A stretch of 64,000 nucleotides of DNA, taken from positions 40,162,501-40,226,500 of the forward strand of contig OX940863.1 in the NCBI GenBank assembly GCA_954871525.1, given 5' to 3'. The translations under genes and the position numbers were made by a program. The first letter of the stretch is position 1. Each line of letters starts with the position of its first letter. Shown here one piece after another: positions 1 through 10,821 of this stretch. The notes under the pieces are model-generated. The model made no database searches, was not told the origin of the DNA, and saw nothing but the letters and a program-made list of their open reading frames with translations. This DNA is from Parietaria judaica (lineage: Eukaryota; Streptophyta; Magnoliopsida; Rosales; Urticaceae).

Positions 1-1062
1 GTTTACATCACCGACACAACGTGTACATCACCGATATGCATGAAATCAGGTTCAAAACCCCGATTATCTTAAGCTCAAAATTCGAACCCGGATTTTGAAT
101 TTTGGAAAAATCAAAACCTGAACTTGATTTTAAAAGTTTAAAACGCGGATTTTTTATTCTTATTTTTAAACCCACACTTTCAAATCAAAACCTGGTTTAA
201 AAAACAGATCATGATTTAATTAATAAATAAAAAAGCTCGATTCTATTATTAAAAAATATTTTTAATACGAAATATTCTATTAAAATTGATGATTTAAGTT
301 ACAAAATACTAAAAATAAAAAAATAATAATTTTTTTTAGAGAAAAACATATAAAAAAATATTTTTTAAAATTAGGTTTGAGTAACCTATAATTCGGTTCC
401 GGGTTTTTGAACTCTTAGATCCGGAACCCGATTCTGGTTTTAAGTCATATGCGGTTTTTAAAATCTAATTTGGTTTAACTCGGTTTAAATCCGAATTTGG
501 TTTCTTAAAAGCAGATTTATCTGGACATGGTTCAAAACTCTTTTTTTTTTTTTAAGTTTTTGCTATAGTCTTAGTCACGGACATCGCCACATGTGTCGCC
601 GATACCGCTGAGTGCGTCGCCAACACCACCGAATACGTCACCCACGACGTCGAGAACGCCGAGTCATGAAAATTGCTCATCTCATCGAAAAACACAGATG
701 CGTCGATGGCGAACAGGCCCAAAAATGAGTTTTAGCTTATGAAAAACGCAAAAATAAAAGGGGGTCCGTAGGTTGAGTTGTGTATATAATAGAGTCGCCG
801 GAGCGGCCCGAAAGGTCTAACTAGACTAAAATTGGAAAGTCCAAGGGGGCCACGGCCACCCTAACGTTGGCCGTGGATCCGCCATTGCCCGAGTGAGTTG
901 GCGATACCACCGTTACGCCATTGACGCCGCCGAATAATTTTAACAATTCACTTAGGACTCAAAGATATACAAAATTTAAAATATTAAGTCCTTATAACAG
1001 CAAAAATATATTGAAAATATACTAGTAACGGAATGGTAACATAAAGTTTTTATCTGCAATTA
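1..1062. other. AT-rich spacer, no gene seen
   Basis: No coding region is supported here. Positions 1-540 are AT-rich with degenerate repeats of an aacccg/ggttt type on both strands. Positions 575-660 and 875-935 hold short GC-rich imperfect repeats built around a gtcgccgataccgc-like unit, and similar words occur at 1-40. This could be decayed transposon subterminal DNA, but I see no target-site duplication. Confidence 0.5.
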
Positions 1063-1071
1063 TTTTATTTT

Positions 1072-2686
1072 GGGTTATTACCGGCATATGTTCCTGTTCT
1101 TTTGCAAACATCCGACTTATGTTCCCGTTTTTTTTTTCGCGGCATATATTCCATAAGTCTTAAAACGTACTCAAAGTCAACATCCGTTAACACTTCCGTC
1201 TATGTCCGTTAGTTTGTCACGCCCTTAATACCGGCATATGTTCCCGTTCTTTTGCAAATATCCTACTTATGTTCCCGTTCTTTCTATTTATGATTTTTTT
1301 ATCATTTAAAAAAAAGTACTAATTTTTTCCATTTTTTATTTTCTTAATAATATTTTTTTTAGACGATAAAAGTACCATTTTTAGATGATACTAATTATTT
1401 TTAAGCAGTAAAATTACTTTTTTTTTTTTTTGAAATCATCATTCTCTCATCGATGTAGAATTGATCTTCCTTTTTAATCCAGAAATCATCTTTCGTCGTG
1501 GAAGTCTTTGATCTCCGCTTCTAACAAGCTCTCAAATCCTTAATTACCAACCCTAACCAAAGCATCAACCAATCGAATTGCCTCAAAACCACGGTTCTCA
1601 CCGATACCCGCGAGCTTCCGTCGTGGGAGGATTCGGTGCCGAGGAGAATTGGCATTGGGCAAAAGCAGTAAAGACACAAAGGAGGTTCTAGTGGACCGAG
1701 GTTGGGATCACCATGACTGATGACTATAGGAAAGCCATCAATGATCTGTCTCCGAAGTGCTGGAAAATATTGCAATGAAAATAAAATTGAGATAGCGTCA
1801 ATTGGGTCGAAACGTTGAACACCCGAGTTGAACGGTTTCTTCAAAACGAAGTATCGAAAGCTATCTAGGTATTATGAGTTTACTTCCCATTAATTTTTCA
1901 CTCTGTAATTTTAATTTTTTTTTTATAGTTTCTCATTGTTTTATGTTGTGAGTCTTTGGGTAACGGAGTTCAAGGAGTCTTAGTTCGCTAGCGAACTTTG
2001 AAATGTTACGAAGTTTGGGGTTGACCAATTATATCCTGGGAAGCTAATTGCCTAACGAAACTCAAGCACGTAGATGACGCAAATCAAGCTTTAAGGAGAG
2101 ATTCCAACGCGTCTCGGGAATCACTAACGTTTTCTATTTACAGGATATCAAGAACAATTTTTGGACAAAAGAGATAAGCCGATGCTCGTCAAATTCAATA
2201 ACACATCGATATGTATTTTGAATTTACTCGCTACTATTTTTCTATAATTTATTTCTCATATATTATCATCTCTAGAAAATATACAGAGCGTTGCAAGGCT
2301 GTGAAACTCGGGCTCTGCTCGAACCAATCGGTGAAGATGAAGTTTGTCGAGGTGTACATGGCACGTGGCAAAAACAAACGGATATAGACGAAAGTATTAA
2401 CAGAGGTTGAATTTGAGTATGTTTTAAGACTTATGGAATATATGCCGCTAAACAAAAAAAGAACAGGAACATAAGTCGGATATTTGCAAAAGAACGGGAA
2501 CATATGACAGTCTTAAGGGCGTGACCCATGGCAAAAACTAACGGACATAGACGGAAGTGTTAAGTGTTAACGGAGGTTGACTTTGAGTACGTTTTAAGAC
2601 TTATGGAATATATGCCTCGAAAAAAAAGAACGGGAACATAAGTCGGATGTTTGCAAAAGAACATGAACATATGCCGGTAATAACTC
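1072..2686. mobile_element. Non-autonomous Mutator-like element with long TIRs
   Basis: A 1.6-kb element whose ends are inverted copies of each other: the left begins GGGTTATTACCGGCATATG and the reverse complement of the right end begins GAGTTATTACCGGCATATG. A 9-bp direct repeat, ttttatttt, flanks it at 1063-1071 and 2687-2695. Long TIRs plus a 9-bp duplication are the classic signature of Mutator-like elements. The right TIR is longer, with two tandem copies of a unit of about 165 bp (about 2350-2520 and 2521-2686); the left has one full copy and a partial one. The interior (about 1290-2340) encodes no recognisable transposase. It is less AT-rich and may be captured host sequence. Confidence 0.8.
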
Positions 2687-2695
2687 TTTTATTTT

Positions 2696-3893
2696 TAAGT
2701 ATAAGCGAGGTTTGGCCTTGAATGCTTTTAATTTGTAATATACGTACCTCACAGGAATCCTGACTCTCCCCACACACGTGTAAGAACAGGCCTCGCACGT
2801 GTAAGAGTCAGGGATATCAGTCTGACACGAAGCTCACAAGCAAGCAAGTGAACTGATAAACTTAGGACCTAAGCAAAGTGTGAACTCGTAGACCTTCTAG
2901 AAGACGTGGCACTCAACCAAATACCGAAACTACCCCCATTTCCTCCACGTCACCATCGTGGCCATCATGAACGCGCTTTCGATCGAATTTAAGAAACAAT
3001 GCAAAATTTCAACCCCATTTAATTATCACTTATTTAATTTATTTAAGAATCACCCAAAATTTATTATTCTGTGTTAAATTGCCCCTGAAGCACTATCACT
3101 CTTTATCGTACAATTTTGTCAATGAACCCAGTAGTCTAAAATAAATAAGAGTATTTCATATTTTTATTTTGACATTAGTTTTTATAATCTCTTAAAATTC
3201 TTTTAAAAATTTATTTGATAAGTTTTTTAATTTTTAATATCTATAATATAATTTCTTGTTTCAAAGTAATATATTTTTTTTTTTCGTTTTTATCAAAACA
3301 TCATGAATTTTATACATATATTTTAAATTAGATTGGCACAATCGGTAATGACTTTTAACAAATTTACTAAAATTCTATAAGTACATATGTATTGTGTTAA
3401 GTATAATGATTAATTGAATCTGTTGGCGGTTTGCGATTTTTTAACTTTGTAACGCTGCATTAATTTATATAAATTTGTATTACTTTTTTCTTTTAATTAT
3501 TTTTATATAATCTACATCGACACTTAATATGTGTTAAATGTTATAATGTTTTTTTGAAGATTATCTTTATCAATATTACATTACAATAAAAATGACTAGA
3601 GACAATAACTCTTGAATGTCGAAGAAGAAAAAATTCTGAAATTTTTTATCAATGAAATTATGGTAGAAATCTAAAATCATTAAAAATGTTGAGGGACATG
3701 ATAAACATAACAAAAAGAAGTGAGAGATTGGCAAGGGAGTAAACTGAAAGAAAGAAAAATTGTAAGAGGCAAACATTGATAGAGTGATAAGTGAAGGGTA
3801 TTATGGCAAAATAATTTGGAATTAAATGCGAAATTATCAGTTTTGACAAATCTACACGCCATCTTCACTTCCTCGAAGTTTCGCCATTTACGC
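2696..3893. other. AT-rich spacer upstream of the DCD gene
   Basis: No coding region supported. The stretch holds AT-rich intergenic DNA with short simple runs; the last few hundred bases should include the promoter of the DCD gene that starts at 4009. Confidence 0.5.
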
Positions 3894-3901
3894 TTATTTA
3901 A
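3894..3901 (+). promoter_or_regulatory. Possible TATA box of the DCD gene
   Basis: TTATTTAA lies 108 bp before the ATG at 4009 and is followed by a pyrimidine-rich stretch with a tctctcactgg-like leader. The spacing fits a TATA element with a start site near 3925-3935 and a 5' UTR of about 80 nt. This rests on sequence and spacing alone. Confidence 0.4.
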
Positions 3902-4008
3902 GCTCCTTCGCACTTTTCTTCTCTCACTGGTTTCCAGAGGAGAGATTCAACATTTCTTCTTCCTCCAATCTATCTGATCTCAGCTTTCGAAACCTTCCTT
4001 CGTCCGCC

Positions 4009-5559
4009 ATGGAAACCAACAACAACCAGTTCCTCCAGTTCAGCGACCAGCTCCGTCACCAGACCTCCAACGGCCTCGCCTCTCTCTCGCTCAACGACTC
4101 CATCTGGGGCAACTCGTACGCGACCAAGCGCACCGCCGAGAGGAGGAACTTCGACGTCCGAGTCGGCGCTGAGCTGAGCCCGGCGGGCGAGTTCGCCTCT
4201 CCCAGCCCGAACCCTAACGCGGGCTGGAACGGGTTCAAGCCCAGCGCCGCCGATTTCAACTCGGTCAACGATGGCTGGAACAGCTTCAAGCCGAAAGCTT
4301 CCGACTTCAATGGCGTCAGCGACTGGAAGATGGGGAATTCCAGCGCCGGGCTCAACGGAGCGTTTAACAAGGGGGTTTACTCCAAGTCGATGAATTCGCA
4401 CAATATCAACAACGATTTCGGGCTCAAGAGTCACAAGAAAGGCGCTAAGAACGAGGACGTTCATGGAGGAGGCAAGCTCGGAAGGAAGAACAACAACAAG
4501 AAGAACAGCAGCAACAACAACAACGGCGATAACGCCGATCCGAAGAGCGGCTCAGACAAGAGGTTCAAGACTCTTCCGCCATCGGAGTCTCTGCCCAGAA
4601 ACGAGACCGTCGGTGGATACATCTTCGTCTGCAACAACGACACCATGCAAGAGAACCTCAAGCGACAGCTTTTCGGTACGAAAGCAAGCGTTTCGATATC
4701 ATTTCGACATAGGATTTCTAAGATTATTGTCTTATGATTGTTGGAATTCCGGTTTGCGTAGGTTTGCCTCCGCGTTACCGTGACTCGGTCCGGGCCATAA
4801 CCCCGGGTTTGCCACTTTTTCTGTACAACTACTCAACCCACCAACTCCACGGAATTTTTGAGGTACGTTTTGTGATCAATTATGGATAATCAGATAGTGC
4901 TAATTTCGTTGGGTTTTTGGTAGATAAAATTTGTGTTTTTTTTTTTTTGCAATCAATTTTGGATAATCAGATAGTGCTAATTTCATTGGGTTTTTGGTAG
5001 ATAAAATTTGGGTTTTTTTTGGATAATCAGATGGTGTTAATTTCATTGGGGTTTTGCTGCTGTTTTTGGTAGATGGAATCTGGGTTTTGTTTGATGTCAT
5101 CTGTGAAGCTTGTAGATTTCGTTAGTGATATTGGTGTTTCTGGTTGTGTTTAGGCTGCGAGTTTTGGAGGGAGCAACATAGATCCCAGTGCGTGGGAGGA
5201 CAAGAAATGCGCAGGCGAATCGCGCTTTCCGGCCCAGGTGATTAGGAATTATGATTATTTGTGAATGCCGATGATGTTTGAGCACGAGTCGTTGCTAAAG
5301 AGCTTTGAAATTATCTTAGGTACGAGTTGTGACAAGGAAAATCTGCGAGCCTCTCGAGGAGGACTCTTTCAGGCCGATTCTCCACCACTACGACGGGCCT
5401 AAATTCCGGCTCGAGCTGAATGTGCCAGAGGTAATTTCCCAAACGATTGAATCCCTAGTAAACGGTCATCGAAGACATTCGGCCTGAATCTAAATTGATC
5501 TTGCTTGAATTGTGCAGGCACTCTCGCTCTTGGACATATTTGCAGAGAAAGATGATTGA
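4009..5559 (+). CDS. NRP: Asparagine-rich DCD-domain protein (NRP type)
   Basis: Five exons can be joined with canonical GT-AG borders and continuous reading frame: 4009-4675, 4762-4862, 5154-5237, 5320-5430 and 5518-5559. They give a protein of 334 residues, close to the roughly 350 of Arabidopsis NRP. The N-terminal 200 residues are Asn/Ser/Lys-rich, with Asn runs around residues 160-180 (NNNKKN, SSNNNN). The DCD (Development and Cell Death) domain starts near residue 200 with GGYIFVCNN, continues with LPPRYRDSV and PLFLYNY, and runs to the C-terminus (DIFAEKDD). Family knowledge: NRP-type proteins respond to stress and take part in ER-stress or osmotic-stress cell-death signalling in plants. 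The ATG context (gccATGG) is strong. A reading frame on the opposite strand over exon 1 is a shadow. The gene appears intact. Confidence 0.93.
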
Positions 5560-6586
5560 ACACCAATACTTCAAATGATATACCGTGAAAAGATACACAG
5601 TTACAAGAAAGAATTGAGAGAGGAAATAGAAGGAAAAAATAGTTTGGTTTGGTATAAATATATATAGAGTTTGAAAGGTGGTGAATAAGCCTCTGTTATG
5701 TATAATCTTCTTGTGGAGGCTACTGCCCATTGCCCTTTTCTTTTACAGTATGTATAATAATCGTTCCATACAAACCACTAAAAGAAACAAGGCATAGTTG
5801 CTATAAATATAAGGTAACGAGTTTGCTATACATTTCTGCTATCGGAATGTGGAGGGCTCTTAGTAATCATGAATTGAGTTTCTTTGTTTCCATTGATTCA
5901 GTCCGAATGGGTTTTTTTTCTCTTTAACACTTCCCATTTACATGAGTTTGGCTGTTTTTAGCTGATTGATCTTGTCGAGATCAGTCAATTGCCCGCCATC
6001 TGAGCGGATTGTTCCGCGCGGCTCTGTCAGTTGCTGGCATCTGTGCGGATTGCTGTCTGTCAGCTCTGTCAATTGCCCGCTGAGCTGATTTTTTTTTTTC
6101 CGTTCAGCTGTCAATAATTGCCCGCCTATTGGTCCCTCGGAATTCCGCCTTGAGATTCCCATCCATTCCCGATCAATTTTTGAAAAAGTTGCCAAAACTT
6201 AAAAGTGCCTAGAAAAAGTAATTTTTTCTTTAATCTTATGGTTATCCATAATTAAACAAACAAAAGCTCTAATGATAAAATAAAGTATTAATTAGGTAAG
6301 TGTTAGATGAGAGGGAGAGCATCAATGAATAGTCAATTTCATATTCTAGACTTTACCAATATCACAAGCTTATACTATATATATATATACACTCGGTTCT
6401 ATCTTGGTGTTCTTTTCTACCATAGTAAGTTATTTCTTGAAATAATTATTAATTAATGGGATAGAGATGTGATAAGTATGATAATTCGTGTTTCTTGTCG
6501 TGCCTAAGACGTTTTTGACGTATTTTAGGTTAGATTCAGACTCACCCTATTTATAAACCGTATTAGAAGATGAGACCCAGACACTA
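5560..6586. other. 3' UTR of the DCD gene and spacer
   Basis: The first 150-200 bases are probably the 3' UTR of the DCD gene. Positions 5960-6160 contain a degenerate repeat of a cagttgcccgcc/ctgagcggatt type. The remainder is AT-rich with no coding signal. Confidence 0.45.
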
Positions 6587-6594
6587 GGGGTGAA

Positions 6595-7164
6595 CAAGCG
6601 GGTATTCGGTGCAGTTTTTGACAAATAATAGACCGAATACTGCATTTCGGTATTTTAGAAATGATAACCGAATACCCTATTTTTAAAGATGAAAACCGCA
6701 TTTACCGTATAATCGGTATTCGGTGTTCGGTTGCGGTATTATCGGTTTTTTGCCCACATTTACCGCTTTTAAATTAATAACCACATCTCTATAAATTGAC
6801 TACTAGTATTACACATAAACATACTACTAAATGTTAATATTATAAATTATTATACATAAACGGATTACTAAATACTAATATTACACCGAGAGATTTGATA
6901 AGAAAATCTTTTTGATGTGTTGATAGGTATGGTAAATAGAATATAATAAATACAATATTAGATTTAGTTAAAGCGGTAAAACCGGGTAAGCGGTTGCGGT
7001 TTTCACATTAAAACCGAAAACCCCGTTTAAACCTAATTCGGTATTCGGTTTTTTTCTTGGTATATTCGGTTTTAACCGCTTTAATAGCGGTTGCGGTTTA
7101 GTCGGTATCGGTTTGATCGGTTTTCGATTAAAAATTCGGTTTACGGTTTCTTTTGTTCACCCCA
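6595..7164. mobile_element. hAT-type MITE (taggggtgaac family)
   Basis: Begins TAGGGGTGAACAAGCGGG and ends in its inverted copy (TTGTTCACCCC-A; one or two terminal bases lost on the right). An exact 8-bp duplication, ccagacac, sits at 6587-6594 and 7165-7172. The interior is made of short cggtattcgg / aaccgaa repeats and encodes nothing. The 8-bp duplication and the TAGGGG terminus place it with hAT. A second member of the family is at 36621-37950. Confidence 0.9.
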
Positions 7165-7428
7165 CCAGACACCCTATTTACTAGTTGTGTTTTGTCTATC
7201 AATATATTTATTATATTATTTAAGGTTTTAAAATTTAGTAATGATTTTCTATACAACAATAGAATAAATATATAAAATTCATATATAATTAGTATTAAAC
7301 ACTTAATAACATATATAAATTGTAATTTCTTACTCATTAATCGTATTATTGTTCGTGTCATGTTACCCGTTATTTAATCATGTTGGACATAGTTAGACCC
7401 AAACTCATATAAATTGTGTCGTAATCAT

Positions 7429-8292
7429 TGTTAAGGTCGGATCCGGTCAAATTCATCCTTAACGATGCACAGGCCTAATCTGAGAAGGGGCAGGCGATGT
7501 CAGAGTCCGAGGGATGTCATAGAGCAACGAAAGGACCAACGGAAAGAATCAAGGGACGACGACGGGCGCAAGGTCAAAGATCGACGAGGGAAGTCAATGT
7601 TGACGACGGCCGTAAGGTCGAAGATCGACGGGAGAAGTCGACGATGACGACAATCACCAAGTCGAAGATCGACGAGAGGAATTGGTGATGACGACGGATC
7701 ATGGGTTCGACGAGAAAAAGGCTCGAGCCTCATAGGAAGAAGGGCCGAGCATCGACAAGAGGCATCGGCAACAAGGCATGTGACGTTCGAAGGGGCGACA
7801 GGACGACGGGGTAAGGAGAAGGGAAAGTAGCGTTGACGACACGAGTAAGGAGGGGGTTGCGACAAAGCGTCGGCGGCACAGGAGAGAGTCGAGGAGACTC
7901 CGGCGCGACGAGAGGTACTGACAGATTGTTGACATTGACTGATGGGACAAGCATTTAATGCTTGAGCACGCCGCGATGGGACGACCATTTAATGCGGCCA
8001 CCTCGGTAGCAACCCAGTCGGCTCGAACCACGCGAAAGAGGAGTGCACCAGGGCTTTTGCCAGCCGTGTGGGGGAATGGGCCGATGGGACTCCGATGAGG
8101 CGGGCAGATTGGTCTATAAAAGGGGAGAAAACCCTATGTAAGAGAGAGATATAGACAGATTCCATTTTCAATCAAACAGGACCATCTTCATCTTGAGTGT
8201 TCTTGGCTATTAAACGGGAAAAATCGAACCTCTTTCTTTAAAAACAAGGGATCAACCCTTGTAATCGTTGAGTGTACAAAACGCCCTCGACA
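7429..8292 (+). mobile_element. Solo LTR of a Tat-like Ty3/gypsy element
   Basis: Starts TGTTAAGGTCGGATCC and ends CCCTCGACA, flanked by the 5-bp duplication atcat at 7424-7428 and 8293-8297. A TATA box (TATAAAA, 8115-8121) precedes a purine-rich start region. The ends match those of the two Tat elements further right in the opposite orientation (minus-strand TGTTAAGGTC...CCTCAACA), so this is a related family. The motif gatgggac-n-gCATTTAATGC occurs twice near 7940-7998. The internal region was probably lost by recombination between LTRs. Short reading frames here are not genes. Confidence 0.88.
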
Positions 8293-8297
8293 ATCAT

Positions 8298-8611
8298 CTC
8301 TTATTTCGCGTCTGATTTGAAGTTACCACCTGAGCGTTTGTCATGGCCTCTAGCAAAATATGTTGTTGCACCAAACCATTGAATCTGAATGCTTCAAAGA
8401 GCGCTTTTACAATATTATATGTTATATATACACAGCCAAACAAAGAATACATATACGAGTAGAATTGTTGACCTGCCAACCATATCTAACGTTACTTTGC
8501 ATTTGCGTGTAAAATAGTTGCATTTAAGATGATAGAATATTGACAATTTTAAGCGATTATTTTATAAGTTTTAATTAATAATTTATTTAATTTAACTGTT
8601 TCTCATCAAAG
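8298..8611. other. AT-rich spacer before the tRNA gene
   Basis: No coding signal; ordinary AT-rich intergenic DNA between the solo LTR and the tRNA-Cys gene. Confidence 0.5.
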
Positions 8612-8683
8612 GGGTCCATAGCTCAGTGGTAGAGCATTTGACTGCAGATCAAGAGGTCACCGGTTCGAACCCGGTTGGGCCCT
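8612..8683 (+). tRNA. tRNA-Cys: tRNA-Cys (GCA), nuclear type
   Basis: A 72-nt cloverleaf can be drawn by hand. The acceptor stem GGGTCCA pairs with TGGGCCC with one G-T pair and a T discriminator. The D-arm contains the A-box AGCTCAGTGGTAGAGC. The anticodon stem TTTGA/TCAAG closes the loop CTGCAGA (anticodon GCA). The T-arm contains the B-box GGTTCGAAC. There is no intron, and the 3' CCA is not encoded, as expected for a nuclear gene. A T-rich run from about 8684 (ctctttattttttt) supplies the RNA polymerase III terminator. It appears functional. Confidence 0.96.
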
Positions 8684-9043
8684 CTTTATTTTTTTAAATT
8701 TATTTTGTTTTCAATTTTCTCTTTAAGCCTATCAATTTGTTTATTCCTACAAAACTGAATGAATTCACCATCGAATTATGTACACCTCAAACATACAAAA
8801 AAAAAATTCAACATTATATTTCATGGAAAAACGAAAAAAAAAAAAAAAAAAACTGTGGTTGAAAAAAAAAAACACACAAAAACCCTATGATCTGTTGGCA
8901 GAACAAAAAAACACCTTTGTCTTTGTGGTACTTTCTATACATGATACATCACAGAAACCCTAGAAATATGGTATCTAATAACAAAACTTATACGTATATT
9001 ACATATGTATACATTTATATATCACTATGATATACAGAGAGAA
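8684..9043. other. A-rich spacer and 3' region of the glutaredoxin-like gene
   Basis: Contains long A runs (8808-8880) and AT-rich DNA. The part next to 9043 should be the 3' UTR of the minus-strand gene that ends at 9044. No coding region supported. Confidence 0.5.
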
Positions 9044-10060
9044 TTAAAGACAAGCCGGACACAGCACCAAACCGTTCTCATTGCACTCGGGGCACCTCTC
9101 CTTCCCTCCGCCTTCGGCCGCCACCACCCGGCAGCTTCCCCCGCACCCCAGGCACGGAACAAAGCGGGCACCCCCGCACCCCTCACAAGCCAGCCGCCCG
9201 ATCCCTCTCTCCACACCTGCATACGTCAAAATCCGCCCGAGCCGGCCCGTCTCGTTAAGCTCCGCAACCTCCTCGGCACCGCCCATATACCTTCCCTTCA
9301 CAAAAACCTTGGGAACACCGGTGTCCTCCCCAAGCAGCTCCTTAAGCTCCCCGAGGTATCCGCTGTGCAGCGACACGTCCCGCTCGTCGAACACAATGCG
9401 CTGTAGCTCCAAGATCGACCGAACGCGCATACAGTCCTCGTGTGTGCGCCTCACACCACGCAGCGACGTCGTGTAGACCACCACACTATTTTCGCCCCCA
9501 GGAGGGCACATCTCCGGGAATTCCCCGAGCGGGTCGCTCCTCAGCTTCACCATCCTCTCGTAGACCGCCGCCTTCCCTTCCTTCTCCCTCTCCTGCTTGT
9601 CCATCACGATGAACATGTTGTTCTTTAGGGAAACAGCACGGTTCGCCGCGAAGGTCGATTTTGTCGGCTCAGGTTTCGCCGCTTTTGGCGCCGTGAGCTT
9701 GGCATCGAGCTCTTCGACGGTGCGCAGCTTCTTCGAGTCAGATTTCTCCGGCGGGGACGGGGTGACGGGCTTTGGGTTTGAGTTTGGGTCGGGTTTCGGG
9801 GTGGCTTGGAAAGTGGGCTTGAGGTCGTCCAACACCTTGCTAACTTCGACCCATGAGTTGGGTGGAGCGGGGTCGGACTCGAAGGAGTTGAGCTTGTCGA
9901 GGATTTGGGCCGGCACGTGCGCGTGCTTCTCGTCACGTGGCGTTGTGTCTAGCAGTATCCACGGCTCTTGGATAGAGTTGATATCGAAGTCGGCAAAGCT
10001 GGTCGGCGCCGGGCGGTATGCGACGGTGTCCACCGCGGTTTTGGAGGAGTTGCAGCCCAT
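9044..10060 (-). CDS. Glutaredoxin-domain protein with C-terminal Cys-rich zinc-finger-like region (At5g39865 type)
   Basis: Single exon, 338 residues. I chose the ATG at 10060 because it gives MGCNSSK, a typical N-myristoylation/palmitoylation start for this family. The upstream in-frame extension has no ATG. The layout is: a low-complexity, Pro/Lys-rich N-terminal half; a glutaredoxin fold from about residue 185 (VVVYTTSLRGVRR) to about 285, with the cis-proline segment GVPKVFVKG and the GG of MGGAEEV; and a C-terminal zinc-finger-like region with four CxxC pairs (CEGC, CLGC, CPEC, CPAC). The usual CPYC/CxxC active site is replaced by TSLRG. Family knowledge: this plant clade is predicted to lack classical thiol-transferase cysteines, so a binding or adaptor role is more likely than redox catalysis. 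It is probably attached to the plasma membrane through its N-terminus. It appears intact. Long plus-strand frames across it are shadows. Confidence 0.92.
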   Translation of the reverse strand: MGCNSSKTAVDTVAYRPAPTSFADFDINSIQEPWILLDTTPRDEKHAHVPAQILDKLNSFESDPAPPNSWVEVSKVLDDLKPTFQATPKPDPNSNPKPVTPSPPEKSDSKKLRTVEELDAKLTAPKAAKPEPTKSTFAANRAVSLKNNMFIVMDKQEREKEGKAAVYERMVKLRSDPLGEFPEMCPPGGENSVVVYTTSLRGVRRTHEDCMRVRSILELQRIVFDERDVSLHSGYLGELKELLGEDTGVPKVFVKGRYMGGAEEVAELNETGRLGRILTYAGVERGIGRLACEGCGGARFVPCLGCGGSCRVVAAEGGGKERCPECNENGLVLCPACL

Positions 10061-10821
10061 TCTCTCCACGCTCTTTTTGAGAGTAATAAACAAAGAAAGA
10101 AGTTAGCGTTTGGTTTTTTGAACAAGTTTGAGTGCAAGTAAGTAAGTTTGGACTTAGAATTTGATTATTAGTTTGTGTGTTTAAAGAGAGATGTGTAAAA
10201 TCTAATCCTTTTGGGAGTTTGTGGGGAAGTTTGAATACAAGCCTTACACTTGTTTTGTGGTTTCAAATAGCTTAGAATTGTTCCATTGTGCATATGCCAC
10301 TTATTTGTGAATGGTAGGGTTTTGTGTTAATATGGAGTTGGAAATTGGGAGTATCTAACATATTTATGTGGCTAGTTTTAGGGCATGGGAATTTGTGATG
10401 GGAAATTTATGTGTGTAATTAGTGGAAGCAAGGAAGTGTTTTAATTGAGATTGGTTCTGCTTTTGGACTTTTGGATTCTTGTGATTAAAAGTCGTCCCTT
10501 TTTATTTTTTTGGTGACATGAAATTCAAATGTTGATCTTATTTATTAGATATAGAGGTATCAAATTTCAAACATGGGTTCGAACGATCGATAGTTATTAT
10601 TATTAATTGCTGACACTTATTGTCGACGTAGGGCAACAAAGAAGTCGTTTTAACTCTTCTTTCTACGACAGATATCAATTATCATCGCATTTTATTTTCA
10701 GTCACTTGATTGGCTTTTCGTCTATAATAATAATAATAATAATAATGATGATGATGATGAATATGAGAAATTCGCTTTCGATACTTGAATGTGCATTATG
10801 AAAATGATATAAGAATAATAA
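10061..10821. other. Upstream region of the glutaredoxin-like gene
   Basis: AT-rich promoter-side DNA, with a simple (ATA)n(ATG)n microsatellite at about 10727-10758. No gene seen. Confidence 0.5.

Noticed and set aside
1521..1844. 107-codon frame inside the Mutator-like element
   Set aside because: No recognisable domain, and the start is weak. It may be captured sequence but is not a supported gene.
3576..3913. Overlapping short minus-strand frames upstream of the DCD gene
   Set aside because: AT-rich, hydrophobic chance frames in promoter DNA.
3970..4464. 164-codon frame opposite to exon 1 of the DCD gene
   Set aside because: Shadow of a real coding exon; no independent support.
7465..8031. 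Frames in the Tat-like solo LTR
   Set aside because: They lie wholly within an LTR bounded by a target duplication and have no conserved motif.
9025..10106. Plus-strand frames across the glutaredoxin-like gene
   Set aside because: Shadows of a well-supported minus-strand gene.
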